Assembly: GCA_012274445.1 (NCBI GenBank)
Contig: JAAROD010000014.1
Coordinates: 427,001 to 491,000, forward strand
Direction of reading: 5' to 3'
Length of the DNA: 64,000 bases
Source: Sclerotiophoma versabilis
Lineage: Eukaryota > Ascomycota > Dothideomycetes > Pleosporales > Didymellaceae
The number at the start of each line of letters is the position of its first letter. The first letter of the stretch is position 1. The translations under genes were made by a program, and so were the position numbers. Positions 10,214 through 22,851 of this stretch are shown here, piece by piece. The notes beneath the pieces were generated by a model. The model was given only the letters and a program-made list of their open reading frames with translations, was not told the origin of the DNA and did no database searches.

Positions 10214-13200
10214 ATGAATCTCGATATGGGTGACGGCTCGCTGTACGGCGCTAATTCACCTACGTCTTCACTCGCGTTGCAGCAGTGGATCGACGAGTCA
10301 CATGATTTCGTCAACAACCACTTCACTCAATTGACGCCCCACGACCTGTTGCCTGATGCATCGTATCCTGGCACCGAGCTAACGCCACAATCTCCAGGTG
10401 AACAAGCTACGCAACAGAATCAAACACCACCTGCAACCCCTCGCTTTAACCCTGCAGCACTCCTCAACCCAAAGTCGTCATCCAAGCGACCAGCGTCCTC
10501 TTCAGAAGCAAGCGAAGGTAGCCGCGCCAAGTCCATCAGTGCTGGTCAGATATCGCTCGTGGAGCGTTTGCACAACGTCCAAGAGCGCGCCGCATCGCCA
10601 GCTAAGCGCATGAAGACGGTTGAGGAGCAACGCAAAACAAAGACTTCCAACGGTGCTCAATTCAACGGTGGCAGCTCTCTTGATCTAAACAAAAACGGAC
10701 ACGCTCCCACACCTCCCCCCGCTCGAGTCGATCTCACAATGAGTAAGCGCTTGGCTCCTTTCACACTCAAAGCATGTTAACCCTTTCCAGGCGACGACGA
10801 TGAAGTCGAAGTGGTGCAGGACAATATGTCACAGATGATCTGCATTGGCAAGCTCGAGCAGACGTATATCATGATGCACACTGTACCGTTTCCCGATGCC
10901 AAGAAGTATCTCGGTAACAATGGGGCACTGGGAAGGATCAAAGTGGCCTTCCGAAGAGCCGGACAACGATCAGACATCACCATCCTCGTTACAGACGCTG
11001 CGGGCAAGGAGTTTGGAAAAGTCGATGGCAAAACTGCGAATGCCATCGTTCCGCTTATGGATAGTGCTAAGAGCAACGGCCTGATGTGGGTGGCCTGGAC
11101 AGACCCAAGGAAGCGTCAAGGCAACGAACCCACGGCGCCTGGGTCCTCGCACCATGCTCTCATTTCAATGACCCTACAGCTTTATTGCCCCCGCAGGAAT
11201 GCTCACGGCATCGGCAAGTATCTGAAGAACAAGAACACAAAGTTGACGAGACCGTTGTGGGAGCTTGAGAAATTCGACTACTTCAACCCACAGACGCAGG
11301 AGGCCGCCACGCGAGTCCAGCTGCAACACCCAACTCTTGGTACCCACACAAATATGCATGCAGGGCGTGCTTCGGCTACACACACTGCTAACTACGTCCT
11401 GCGCAGCGTTGACGAGATTCGCGACGATGTGCAGAACGTTTTCGACTCTGTTGTTGGCAGCTCAGATGAAGTACCAACACGCGAACCGTCCTCGCATATC
11501 AAAACCGAACTCTACCCCCACCAGAAGCAAGCGCTACACTTCATGTGGAACAGGGAGCAAGACCACACTGGTGATGAGGCTGAGAGAGCTGACCCGCTTT
11601 GGAAGCCACGCTACCTCGATAACGGCCGCAAGAAGTACATTCATGTCATCACGGGTCAAGAGCAGGAGGAGAAGCCGCAGCCTTGTCGTGGCGGGATTCT
11701 CGCGGATGAAATGGGCCTGGGGAAAACGCTCAGCGTACTGTCCCTTGTTGCTGACGATTCTTCGATCAACGATGCCCGGGACTTTGCAGCGAAGAAGCCA
11801 CCACGAAACGAAGATGGCACCCCAGCCATTCAAACCCTCATCAATAGTCGCGCCACTCTTCTCGTCTGCCCTCTTAGTACGATGACGAATTGGAAGGAGC
11901 AGATGAAGGACCATTTCCCTGCTGGCAGCGCACTTAAGTGGACCCGCTACCACGGTAGCGAGAGGTTCGACATGCGGCCGAATGACTTAGCGGACAATGA
12001 CATCGTTGTCACTACCTACCATATTGTCGCTAAAGATATGCTTGACAGAAGGCGGGCATTACCTTACATCAACTGGTTCCGCATTGTGTTGGACGAAGCC
12101 CATACTATCCGCAACCCTACGGCACAGTCTAAGGCAACGATTGCGCTTCCTGGGCAGCGGCGATGGGCAGTCACCGGAACTCCTGTTCAGAATCGTCTCG
12201 AGGTAAACTTCATATCTTATTTTAGCGTAGCTACTAATTAATTGGGACTCTAGGATCTCGGTGCGTTGTTCAACTTCGTTAGGCTTAAGCCATTTGACTC
12301 AACCTACGCCTTTAATTTGTACATCCTCGGTCCGTTCAAGGCCGCTGATCCGGAAGTCGTGCCGAAGTTGCAGCTTCTGGTCAGCACAGTCACTATTCGT
12401 CGCACCAAAGAGATTATCAAGAATGAGGTACCAAGGCGCCTTGACATGATAGTCAGGCTGAAGTTTTCCAAGGCTGAACAGCAGCTTCACGACTGGTTTG
12501 AGAAGGACACACAGCGGAAGGTCAACGCCGTCACAACAGGCGACAAGATGGGAGGCCACTCATACGCGCGTATCCTGACTGCTATTCTCAATCTTAGACT
12601 CATCTGCGCTCACGGCCGTGACCTACTCAACGAAGATGCATTAAGGACAACTGATGGCATGACGTCTGACCAACCTATGGAGATCAACGACGAGGAAGAA
12701 GAGCTGCCATCTCTCACACGACAGCAGGCTTACGAAATGCTTGATATGCTCGGACAAACCAGTGCAGACCTGTGCGCTTATTGCCACAAGTCTGTCTTTA
12801 ACGAGGTTGACACAGACGACGAAGACGAGGACGGCGAACCTCCTAATCTGATCGGCCACATGACATCATGTTACCATGTTGTCTGCCCAAAGCACACAAA
12901 GAAGCTGAGGATAGATTTCACCAACAACAGGGATGAGTCTGGCATGGTGAGGTGTCACTTCTGCGAAGACAGGGTCAAACCTTCCCTGTTCGAGCTGAAC
13001 CGCAACGACTACCAGGACTTCTGCGATGAGCGCGAGAAGATGCGCAAGGATCCCAAGCTCTCAAAGAAGATCAACAGCTATGCTGGTCCACACACGAAGA
13101 CTCAGGCTCTGCTCAATGATCTTGCGGAGTTTCACGCTTGGAGTGACGCTCACCCAGACGAGCGCCCCATCAAGAGGTAAGTGCATAGCCTCATTAATGA

Positions 13201-13693
13201 CCATCGGGATAGGTCCACTAACACCGTTTTCAGTGTCGTCTTTTCCAGTTGGACAACCCACCTCGACCTGATCGAGATCGCCCTTAAGAACCACTCGCAT
13301 ACCTACGTCCGCCTCGATGGCCGTATGTCCCGTGAGGCCCGTGACAAATCGATGCGCCTCTTACGCGAGGACCCATCAGTGCGCGTCATGCTGGTGTCCA
13401 TCGGCGCCGGTGGCCTGGGTCTCAACTTGACCACCGCTAATAAAGTCTTCATGATGGAGCCGCAGTTCAATCCTGCCGCTGAAGCTCAGGCTGTTGACCG
13501 TGTGCACCGCTTGGGTCAGGACAGGGAGGTCACGATAAAGCGTTTTATCATGGAAAAGAGCTTTGAAGAGAAGATGCTTGTACTGCAGGGCAAGAAGAAG
13601 GCGCTTGCAGATCTCACGATGGCGAGGGAGAAGAGGAGCAAGGGAGAGGATTCGAAGAGGAGACTAGAGGAGTTGAGGAGTTTGTTTAGGTAA
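10214..13693 (+). CDS. HIRAN/SNF2/RING DNA translocase, Rad5/HLTF-like
   Basis: Exons 10214-10742, 10791-12202, 12254-13176 and 13234-13693 give 1107 aa in frame. A disordered N-terminus is followed by a HIRAN-type domain (about residues 190-275, 'MICIGKLEQTYIMMHTVPFP'). The SNF2 ATPase has Walker A in 'ILADEMGLGKT' near 480, a DEAH box near 610 and 'RRWAVTGTPVQN'. An inserted RING-like zinc site (CAYC, CYHVVC, CHFC, about 820-893) comes next. Helicase C follows with 'VDRVHRLGQDREVTIKRFI'. This order (HIRAN, split SNF2, internal RING) is that of Rad5/HLTF, which remodels stalled replication forks and polyubiquitinates PCNA. The RING Cys/His spacing is irregular, so E3 activity is uncertain. 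Intron 3 rebuilds 'PIKSVVFSSWT'. Confidence 0.9.
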
Positions 13694-15289
13694 GCAAAAC
13701 ACTGGGGGATGTTGGTTGAACAAGCCCACCGACGTTGTTCTGGGCGAAGATATACGGAACCATCTTGAATGATCTCGGGAGGGGCTTATCTACATGGAAG
13801 CGGATATGTCGGTTCAGCAGCATGCCTTGTGGCGCTCGACGACTGCTCTTGTATCGTACGTGAGTGCTCGCGTTCGGTAGACCTAGCATTCGTGGACTCA
13901 GTCATGGAGAGTCAGATCTGCTCAGCGCAATGCGCACGGCAGTTGCATTCATAACGCATGTATTCTACACAATCAAAACTGCAGTTGGAAACTTTGTTCT
14001 TCATATAGGGCTTACAGCTTTTTTTTCTTCTCTACTTCTGGACCTCAGACGAGCTAAGAAGGAGTACATGAACCACACGAATGTGGATGGGCAGACATAC
14101 CACCTACAGTTTCGAAGGCACTTACCTGGATTTCGATCCGTCCACTATCACACGCGCACATATGTGCTTTGACCGTACGACAAGCAACACTCGACGCCCG
14201 ACATCCATCACACCCGTCCAAAGTCTTCACTCAAGCATCATCAAAACACACTGTTGCACACCCAAAGCAACCCAAACGCCTAGCGCGATTAAGGTTCAAA
14301 GTCGCGAAGCCGGTCGCCCAAACGTGACCTGTCATACCGTGGCCTACCCCACTTGGCGCACCACCACCACCTTCCCGGAACGTAACGGGCTTGCAGCCGC
14401 ACGACATGCCAACCTTATGCGCAACACCAGCGTACGGTACAACGCGCACAGCATCTTGAACAGGGAAGTCGTCCGTGCATGTCGAGTGCTAAGTTGGAGT
14501 ACCCGACGAGCCACAGAACGGGTTGTGGCGTCGGACGAGCGGATTCGAGAGCGGTGTGGCTGCGGGTAATAAGCCGCTACCTTTGGCCCGCCATATCCGT
14601 ATGTGTATTCACCTCCGGACTTGATTGTTTCCGCAGCCTCGTCTTTCTTCTACCAAGCCTGCGGTCTAACACGGCCATGTAAGTGTCTGCCGTGGGACGT
14701 GCGATACTGCAGATGAGGAGAGGGTTTGGAAGTGCTTGTTAGGGTGGGAAGGTGGAAGAGCGAGGATCGAAGATCGAGGATCGAGGACCGAGTCACAAGT
14801 CACGAGTCACGAGTCACGAGGACGATGGGCGACAGGCGAACACGAGCTGGATGCTGAGTGCTACAAAACGTGAAGTTCGCGTCACAACGCAAAGCCGTGC
14901 CAGGACAAGTCAGTCCACACAAGATGTGAAGGAGAGAGTGATGAGATTGGTGGAGACTACTGTGGTGTCGAATGCAGACACGGACGATCGACATTGGAAT
15001 GCCTTCCACAACCGAAACGCGAGAGGAATAGACGAGCGTAGGAACAAGGGATCTGTCGGTGGGTGTGCATCGGCGCCGGAACCAGGTATACACCGTTCTC
15101 TAAGGCACCTCAAAATACAGTAAGTAAAGAGTCGGAGATTGACAATAACAATGAAGTGTAAATATGTATTTGCTAATAATCACATCTCATAGAACTATGC
15201 GCATGCGAATCATCCGTCCCGTTCCAGCCTGGGAACAAGACGTGATTTCAAACCATGACCGAGAAACGAGCCAACCCCAACACGCACAC
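13694..15289. other. Intergenic 1.6 kb with a short GAGTCAC/GAGGATC repeat patch
   Basis: 3' flanks of two convergent genes. No coding sequence is supported. A small tandem-repeat patch lies at 14757-14821. Confidence 0.5.
14757..14821 (+). repeat. Short tandem repeats (GATCGAG-type, then GTCACGA-type)
   Basis: Direct view: GAGGATCGAAGATCGAGGATCGAGG is followed by several head-to-tail copies of AGTCACGAGTCACGAG with one variant (AGTCACAAG). It looks like a slippage-derived minisatellite in noncoding DNA. Confidence 0.7.
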
Positions 15290-16956
15290 TTAAGTGGTGT
15301 AGAAGAAGTTAGGGCGACAGTCACCCATGATCTCGAGTTCCTCCTCGGTCTTGTTGTGCATCCAGTGATCGCGCTTGCCCTCCTTGCGCAGCCTGTTCTC
15401 ACGCTTGAGCATGAAGTGCATGAAGACTGTTCCACCGAAAAGGAACAAGAACATGTATGCGAGCACGATACCGTGTCCAGTCCGATACCTGGGCTTCTCC
15501 TTCGGTGAGTAGATGTTTGAAGAAACGACACCGTTCATGTTACCCCAGCCGACAACAACACCGACCATCACACCACGCTTCAGGGAGCCTTCGACGTTGT
15601 TGGACGCCCAGGTCAGGGTGTTGGAAACGGTGGGGTAGATACCAACGGCACCAAGGAAGGTACCAGCGTACTGGACGTGCACGTTGTCGGTGGCGAGGAG
15701 CATGGCGAAACCGATGCAGCCGATGAGCGAGATGACCATGTTGCAGTAGCCACGCCACTTTGTGCGGTCGGCGATGAAACCCACGACGACGGTCATAGCG
15801 GCCGCGACGGCGTAGGGAGGAACGGACATAAGCTGGGCCTTGGTGCCGGTGTAGCCCATGCCGAGGAGAATAGTGGGGAGGAAGAGCGAGAAGCAGTACA
15901 GAGGACACAGGCAGCCCATGTAGATGACGGCGTAGCCCCAGGTCTTCCAGTCCGTGAGCGCGGCGTAAACGTGGCGGCGGTCGATGTGGCCGACTGTTGC
16001 ACGAGACTGACCATCAGCGCGGAGACGGCGGAGAGCGCGGAGCTTCTCGTCTGGAGTGAGGAAAGAGGCGGTGTCTGGGAAATCGAATGTCATCCACCAG
16101 CAGACAACGCCGACAGCGACAGTCATGAGACCCTCGATAATGAAAATCCAGCGCCAACCCTGGTAGCCACCGATGCCGTGCATGTTAGTGATGGCAGCAG
16201 CGAGGAGACCGCCGAAGGAGCCAGCGAGAGCAGCAGCCGAGAAGAAGAGAGCGGCGCGGAGACCAAGCTCCTGACGCTTGTACCAGCAAGAGAGGTAGTA
16301 GTTAACACCAGGGAAAAGACCGGCCTCGGCAATACCGAGGAACCAACGGCAGGCAAGGAGGCCGGCCTTGTTGTGGACGACACCCATGAGGGTCATGATG
16401 ACACCCCAGGCGAGGATGATGACTGTGAAGAAGACGCGGGGGGACCACTTCTTGATGAGGATGTTGGTCAAAGGCTCGAATCCAGCGTAGGAGATGAAGA
16501 AGATGGTGAGGGCGTTGTTGTAGTCGCGGCCACCCATGTTCAGGTCAGGTTCCATCTTCGCAACACGTGCGTTACCGATGTTTGTACGGTCCAAGAAGCT
16601 AAGAGACGATGAGCAAGAGTCTAAGCATCGCTGAAGGGAGTTCACTTACGACAACAGGTAGAGAAGAGATAGCCATGGGATCAGCCATCGGTCCATCTTC
16701 CAGACGAGAGCTTTGTCCTGGGTATAGTCAGTAAGAGGCAACTAAAGAGACGTTAAAAAGGGATTGAACGTACAAGCTTGGCTCGCTCTGCGTCGCTCTT
16801 GCCAGCATCTGGGTCAGGAAGGTCATCGTACTCGCCGACGCCGTTCGAGCTAGCATCAGAAGCGTCGTTGTAGATGGCGGCCGACTTCTCGTTGTCTGAG
16901 CGAAGGGTAGGGTCAGCGACCTCAAGGCCCGTGGTGGTGTTCTTCTCAGCGACCAT
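15290..16956 (-). CDS. MFS permease, Dal5 allantoate/nicotinate family
   Basis: Exons 16774-16956, 16650-16717 and 15290-16598 give 519 aa. A hydrophilic acidic N-terminus (about 60 aa) leads into 'KMDRWLIPWLSLLYLLSFLDRTNIGNARV', the signature first helix of the anion:cation symporter (Dal5/Tna1/Liz1) group, which is rebuilt only after removal of intron 2. About twelve hydrophobic segments follow, with 'WGVIMTLMG', 'GIAEAGLFPGVNYYLSCWY' and 'WRWIFIIEGLMT' as family markers. These plasma-membrane carriers import carboxylates such as allantoate, nicotinate, pantothenate or biotin precursors; the substrate here is unknown. The C-terminal tail (KRENRLRKEGKRDHWM...) is typical. The antisense frames over this gene arise from codon bias. 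Confidence 0.9.
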
Positions 16957-19546
16957 GATGACAGATGGCGGTGATAAGATACAGGAGTCTTGTGGTGCAC
17001 GATCAGAGAACACCTCGTCTGGGGGGGGGGCCCGGGGTCTCTATATGTACTCGCATTGCTCACCCACCGTGTCAAAAAGGTGCAGGTCCAGTACTCTGGA
17101 CAAGGGTAGCGCAGTGCTAGTACCTCACTGGTCCCGGATCCCCATGGGGGCGGTTGGACAAGAAGCGGCGCCGGGGGATCCTGCTTGGCCCGTTTACACA
17201 GTGCGTCCGAGCGTGGCGGAGTGAGATTGCAGACCGAAGGGCCCGGGCTATTGGATGCCGCAGCGTACTGTTCCACGAGGGCACTGCATTTGTCAAGGCT
17301 GTCGCACGCGCTGTCTGCTACAGGAGGTTCCTAGCACACCGACATAGGCCGCAGCCTGACAGCTGGTAGAGGTCCTGTTTCAGCTGCCAGTCTTCCACCC
17401 AGGAGTGCGTACCGGTACCTCAACGGCTGATTAGCAACTGCGGTCGCATTGTCGATTATGCCAAATATTGCCCTCACGCAATCACGACGCCGCCAGCGAT
17501 CGGGCCAAGAGCATGCTTCCGGCAAGTGTTGGGTTCTCGAACCCCCGGAACGGCGTTGTGGTCGAGGCTGGGCGCCCTTCACGCGGCCAGCAATCTCTCG
17601 CAAAAAAGCCACCCAAGACCTTGGCACAACGCCTACCCAGGCCACAGCAGCACGCTGATACGGCTGAGGGCTGCGGGCTGGCGAGGGGACATCTCAGCCG
17701 GCAGGGAGTCGAAGCTTCGCCAGTGCGCCTCTGACCGTCGCACCGAACGCCCGCTCTTGCGCGACGTGTGCCAATTTTACATCCTAACTTTTTTTTTACG
17801 ACGGACGTTGCTGACGCGCAGATCTCCCCAACGTCCTCCTCCCCGCGTTTCGAGAGTGCGGAGCGCAGAATCCCACTTAGCTTGGCCCGCAGTGGGGCCT
17901 GGCCTCTCAGTAGTGCTCCCCCGCATTCGGAGGGCCCGCCGTGAAGGAGCGTGCACCATTTCCCCAGACAACGCTCTCGAGTGTACAGTAATCAACAGCC
18001 TGGCCTTCATTCTCCCTGCAGCCTGCTCCGCTACCGGGAACCTAACAGTGCTTAGCGCAATCGGTCAAGGTCCGCGGCAGGGACTCACAAATAAAGCCAC
18101 CGCTGACGGACGCCCAGTGCACCCAGGCAAGCAGCAACATCGGGTAAAAGGAGCACTACCGCGCTGCGATTCGCTCGTAAATTGGCCATGGCGCCTATAC
18201 CAGCGGGACGAAGGGAATGCTGATCCGCGGCTTCTCAAACATGTCGCCTGTCTTGTTTCGGGCACAGTAATTATCCACCCCTGCTGCTACCCATACACTG
18301 CCAACACTTATTGATGCATGTGCCCCGGGGTACCTACTTGTTGTAACAAATACTACAGTGATCGTACCCACGCGGTTAGCATGGGAGTGCAGTATCGGTG
18401 CGCTACCAGTGCAACCGCTATCAAGTGCAACACAAGGGCGTGCGAAACGTGGGTTATGGATTCGTTGTTGCACCATTCATCACTAATTCTGTGCACCTGC
18501 CAAGAGCGTCCTACACGTGGCCACCCGCCGGCCTTGGTATGCAGTGCAAGCTTGCTTACCACCGATTGTTGCCTGGCACTTGGGTGCTGGCTTGTCTCGT
18601 CGTTCGGTTTGTCATTATCGCGCTACCCCGAGCCAGTCTTGCTGAAGTGCAAACCCAAGACAAGACTCAACCAGTAGCTCAACTACCGATTCCAAGACTT
18701 CCTCCACACCTAAGACACCGATTCAGCATCCAAGGCGCCGATTAGTGCAGTGCACCAGCCGATCCGCCATATGCCGATGGCATGGCAAAGGCGCCTTGTC
18801 GCGTGGTAAGGCGATTTAGGTGCACGCAATCGTGACGGTCTCATTGTCGTCTCTGGGCACTGGTGGTGAATCCGCTCGGCCGGTCGACCGCAGGTCTAAT
18901 GACGAGTGATCAGCAAGCGTGGTGCCAGATCCAGGTGTCTGGATCTGTAGTCGTCGTTGGAAGATCTAAAATTGTGATCTATTGATGCAGACATGACAGC
19001 CTGATTACAAGCAGCGTGCTCTGGGTAAGTGCAGGAGCGTGCGTGGGCGATACGGTACAAGCCATTCCAAAGGAAGGTTGTTGCAACGTAGACACTTCGA
19101 CCTGCATGCATCAAAATTAACATTCCTTCTCCCGCTTTGATTGTCCTGCGCGCCCACGAGTACAGGATGACCATGGAAATCCTGACCTGTCAATTTTTAT
19201 CAGTGCAGTGTGCTACCCGAGCTTTTGTCTACTTCCGAGATGACTGAAATTCAAACAAAGGACTATCCGCGTGCACGGACTCTGGGGTAAAAGGGTCTGA
19301 CTGTGCCGCAATCTCGCAAGATTGTGTGATTGCTGCGGAACTGAAGGATGCCGTTGAGGACGTGGACGACGCAGGGGCATGCACTCGCGGACGTGAAATT
19401 GCTTTTGGCATCTGGTAAGGCGTCCATCGATTTTCGTGGGTGGGTGCTTTTTCTTCGTCAATGCGTGTTGTCATTTATTATTATATGCTGCTGTTGAACT
19501 GTGGCGGATGCTGTGCATTCAGCACCCCTTCTAAGCCCTACACCAA
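16957..19546. other. 2.6 kb gene-poor stretch
   Basis: Upstream of the permease and downstream of the nuclease. It contains a run of ten G followed by C-rich sequence (17021-17036), moderately GC-rich DNA to about 18300, and no frame with family character. The longest open frame (about 260 codons near 17526-18314) has shadow-like Arg/Pro/Ser-rich composition and no convincing start context. Composition is normal, with no RIP signature. Confidence 0.5.
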
Positions 19547-21644
19547 CTATACACACACGTCCATTCTGGCTACACTAGGGTCGTGGTCGGAAACTTGCTC
19601 GTCATAGGAAACCCACGTTGTAAGATGGACATGCTCGTACTTCGCCTTGCTGGTCAAGCTGGGTGAGATGAACATGTGGTCGAGCTGCTGAGCGTTCATA
19701 TCGAAGAGGTACGTGTAGCGCTCCAAGTTGTCAATACCGGCAACTGCGTCCATGTCCTCCAGTCCAGAGATCTGAACGTACTGCTTCAGCGGCTCAACGA
19801 AAGTGAACTCGTTGAAGTCGCCAGCCGTAATGATGCGGGCGTTCTTGTCCTTGCTAAGGATATCCTGTGGAAGATGTTAGCCGCCGCTTCGTATTCTGCA
19901 TCGGAGTCGCCAAGGCATGGCCCTTTCGTGCGAAAAGTGGCGTTCTGTACTACCGCGGCTCAAACCGACTGCATTAAGCAGCCTGCAGCCTCCCCGCAAA
20001 ATAGGAGCTTGGAAAGTCTTGGGGTATTCTGGAACTCACCTTAACGAAGTTCGCGGTCAGGGTAGCCTGTTGCAATCGGGCATCGACACCTCCATTCACA
20101 GGAGGACGAGCATCACCCATGATGCTGCTGCTTCCTCCCTTCGATCCAAAATGCACGTTGATCGTGAAGAAGTTGCCGGAGCTCACGCCCTTCTTACCAA
20201 TGACCTCCCACTGCGCGACAAGAGGCTTGCGGCTCGCTGTCCAGGCCCCGCTCGCGGGCTCAATACGACCTGGGTTGAAGCTAAGAGCAGGACCGTTGAC
20301 GACTTCGGTCTTGTCAAGAGAGCCCCCTGGGTTGGGCTTGTAGAGGCGAACAAGCGAAGGCTTGTAAAGATAAGCGACCCGGATGTTACCACCGGGCGCA
20401 CCTCCGTCCTTGCCGTCGACTGGCGCAATCTCGACGAAAGTGTAGTTCGGACCTCCGGCTGCGCTGATAGCCTTGGTAAGGGTGCTCAGAGTAAGGTTCC
20501 CAGATACGACTAGGCCAATGTTAGTGTGGGGTCAAGGTGGATACATAGGTTTTGTCGGCCGCGAATTGCGGTGGAAAGGACTAGGCGTTGGTTGAGACTT
20601 ACCTCCATTGTTTGTAACTCCGCTATCGTCCTGGACTTCTTGGACGAAGACAACATCGGGGCTCTTCAGGTAATCGACAATCTGCTCGGCGACGTGAGGA
20701 AGATGCGATGAGGTTGGCGCCAAGTTCTCAACATTGTATGCGCCAAAGGTGATACCGCCACAGTCGTTCTTGGACTCAAGCTTGGTGGGCTTGGGAGTCA
20801 AAGGCTTCTTCGATCCAGTGACCTTCAGAGCACTAGAAGGCAAGATACGATAGTAACCGAAGGCGTAGGTGACGACACCGGTTATCTCCTCGAGACTGTC
20901 ACCCATGCGGGTATCAGTAGGGTTCTTGGACCCATCGAGCGGTGAACCAACGATAATAGCTTCTGGGTTGGCATCCTTATCGGTGGTTGTAAGACCGTCG
21001 CGGTCGTTGGTTCCAGTGACCTTCCAGCTTCCAGCAACCCAGGTGTCGCCGTACTGGTTGGGCTTTGTCAGCGCCCTCGCCTTCTTCACAGTCACCAGCT
21101 CGCCCGTCAAGCTCTCCCAGAAGTCAAGGCCGTACTTCTTCGGCTCCAGTGTTGGGTTGGCAACGCTGATCTGTGACTTGTTGTTCGGCACAGCGAAGAC
21201 GTCTCCACCATCCAAGCTGCTGTACTGCTCTGTAGGCGGGTTACCGGTGTCTTTGCCGATAATCAGCGGTGTCACTCTGTTGCCCCTGCTGACAACTGTC
21301 TCCAGGATCGGATTCGAGATCTCCGTCAGGTAGATGTAATCCTTGTTGCTGCGGTATTCGAGCACCTTTCCGCCGATGGTGATGGCATCGCCAACAGTCA
21401 AGTTGACGCCGAACGTGCGATCAAATACATAGAGCGATTCTGAAGTGCGCTCGTCACGGTCGGGCGTCGTCGAGCGGATCCAGAGGCCATCGGGGCCCTT
21501 CGCAGTGATAACGCCGGTCACATTCGAGACAGTCTGGTCCTTGAAGGGTGACAGGTACTTGGCGCCGTTGATCTCAGCGATTGTAGTCGCAGAAGAGACG
21601 GCAAGCGAGGCCGCGAGGGCGATCAGGCGCGTGAGAGGAGCCAT
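19547..21644 (-). CDS. Secreted endonuclease/exonuclease/phosphatase-family nuclease
   Basis: Exons 20603-21644, 20040-20509 and 19547-19864 give 609 aa. A signal peptide (MAPLTRLIALAASLAVSSA) opens the protein. Residues about 20-320 form an OB-fold/lamin-tail-like N-terminal region such as that of ExeM-type extracellular nucleases. The EEP catalytic domain then starts at 'GGITFGAYNVENL' and continues with 'PDVVFVQEVQD' (metal-binding Glu), 'PGGNIRVAYLYKP', 'NFFTINVHFGSKGG', 'IITAGDFNEF' (GDFN motif) and a final 'VSDHDPSVA' (catalytic SDH). All catalytic motifs are intact after splicing. It probably degrades extracellular DNA for phosphate or nitrogen, or acts on extracellular DNA traps. Introns are 93 and 175 bp, the latter long for this window. 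Confidence 0.88.
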
Positions 21645-22851
21645 TGTGTTGATACGCTTCGTCCACGGACACGAGTGATCTACAACGAGTTGCCCTGGTT
21701 CTTATACAAGATCCCTTCCGCGCCCGTCGTCCAGGCGCCACAGCTAGGTTCCTGCCCAGGAACCAGGGTTCATACGGCCATCACTATGTGAGCTGCACGC
21801 TTGACTTGTTCCTGGCATCTGCACCGCGAATCTAACTCACTGCCTATGATAGCAGGAAAAGAAGTTGCGCGAAGCTGTCCGCTGCTTGGCACTGAGGCGC
21901 GCAACGACGCATGCATCGTCTGATAGGCCAGGAGATGCCGAGGAGTCTGCCCAATGTGGAAGGTGAGTGGTAGCGGAGATTGAGCGGCGACGGCCGCTAG
22001 AGTGACTGATGGACACTCCCTATCATCCATAGATTTGGCCCAGATAACACACGTGGAATTGAAATGGGGGCCCTGGAGATGCGATGTTCAGGGGAAAGTT
22101 GATGCATGTTGCCGTGATGTCGGAAGCCACGGATGGTCCACCAATGACAGCGACGCACGTGCGATTGGCGTAGATCCATCGAGTGAACTTGTGTGGTTAT
22201 CATTGTGTGAGTTCTTTCACAGTACTTTCAGCGACACTAATCAGATGATGTTGCTGAGTTGACAGTCTTGAGGCGTCACGTGAGCCGTCAACAGCGTGCT
22301 CGACACTTCGAAGCCGAGCTTGTCCATGGTCCCTTCCACCTCAACGATAATCCTTCTACATTCTTTGTCGCATCGACTGAAACAAGACCTGTTCACAATT
22401 TTTGCAGATCTACATCTGTAATCATTACTAACATTCGCTTTGCTCCCGATGTCTTGCTTACCAGCGCCAGATTGAAGGTCCATAAACCTTAGTTTGTCCC
22501 CAAAGTGACTAGGATGTTGAGTCCCTGAGGGGCTCTCGTCTACAGAAGATTTGCCAAGCTTCCTAGATGTCAAAGTACATGCAAAGCACACAGGCAGCTT
22601 TTGCAAGAGCTCCAACGCATGGCTTGGTACGGCTAAGTTACTATCCGAATGGCGAAAGAATTGTCAAAAAGGGCTTTGAAAACAACACGCAAGCTGTCTT
22701 TCGACCGGGTGATGAATACAAAGGGTCCTACTAGAGCCCAAAATAGTAGAGCAACCATTGTATTTACTAGGATAATCTATGGAAACGTTATGTGCTTATT
22801 GACAACAGGCTCTCAACCAGTCCTCCCTTTAAAACTACTTCGAAGCCTAAC
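21645..22851. other. Intergenic 1.2 kb, nuclease promoter and peptidase 3' flank
   Basis: Beyond the TATA-like element nothing is recognised. Open frames here are short and overlap on both strands without family features. Confidence 0.45.
21701..21710 (-). promoter_or_regulatory. TATA-like element of the nuclease gene
   Basis: The minus strand reads CTTGTATAAG about 57 bp upstream of the ATG at 21644, a plausible TATA box position. Assignment rests on sequence and spacing only. Confidence 0.35.

Noticed and set aside
15677..16612. A 311-codon antisense frame over the MFS permease
   Set aside because: Shadow frame, hydrophilic and without motifs; the permease model is supported by family signatures and splicing.
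17526..18314. 262-codon open frame in the gene-poor stretch
   Set aside because: Composition is of the random GC-rich kind (Arg/Pro/Ser), with no domain, poor start context and other frames open beside it.
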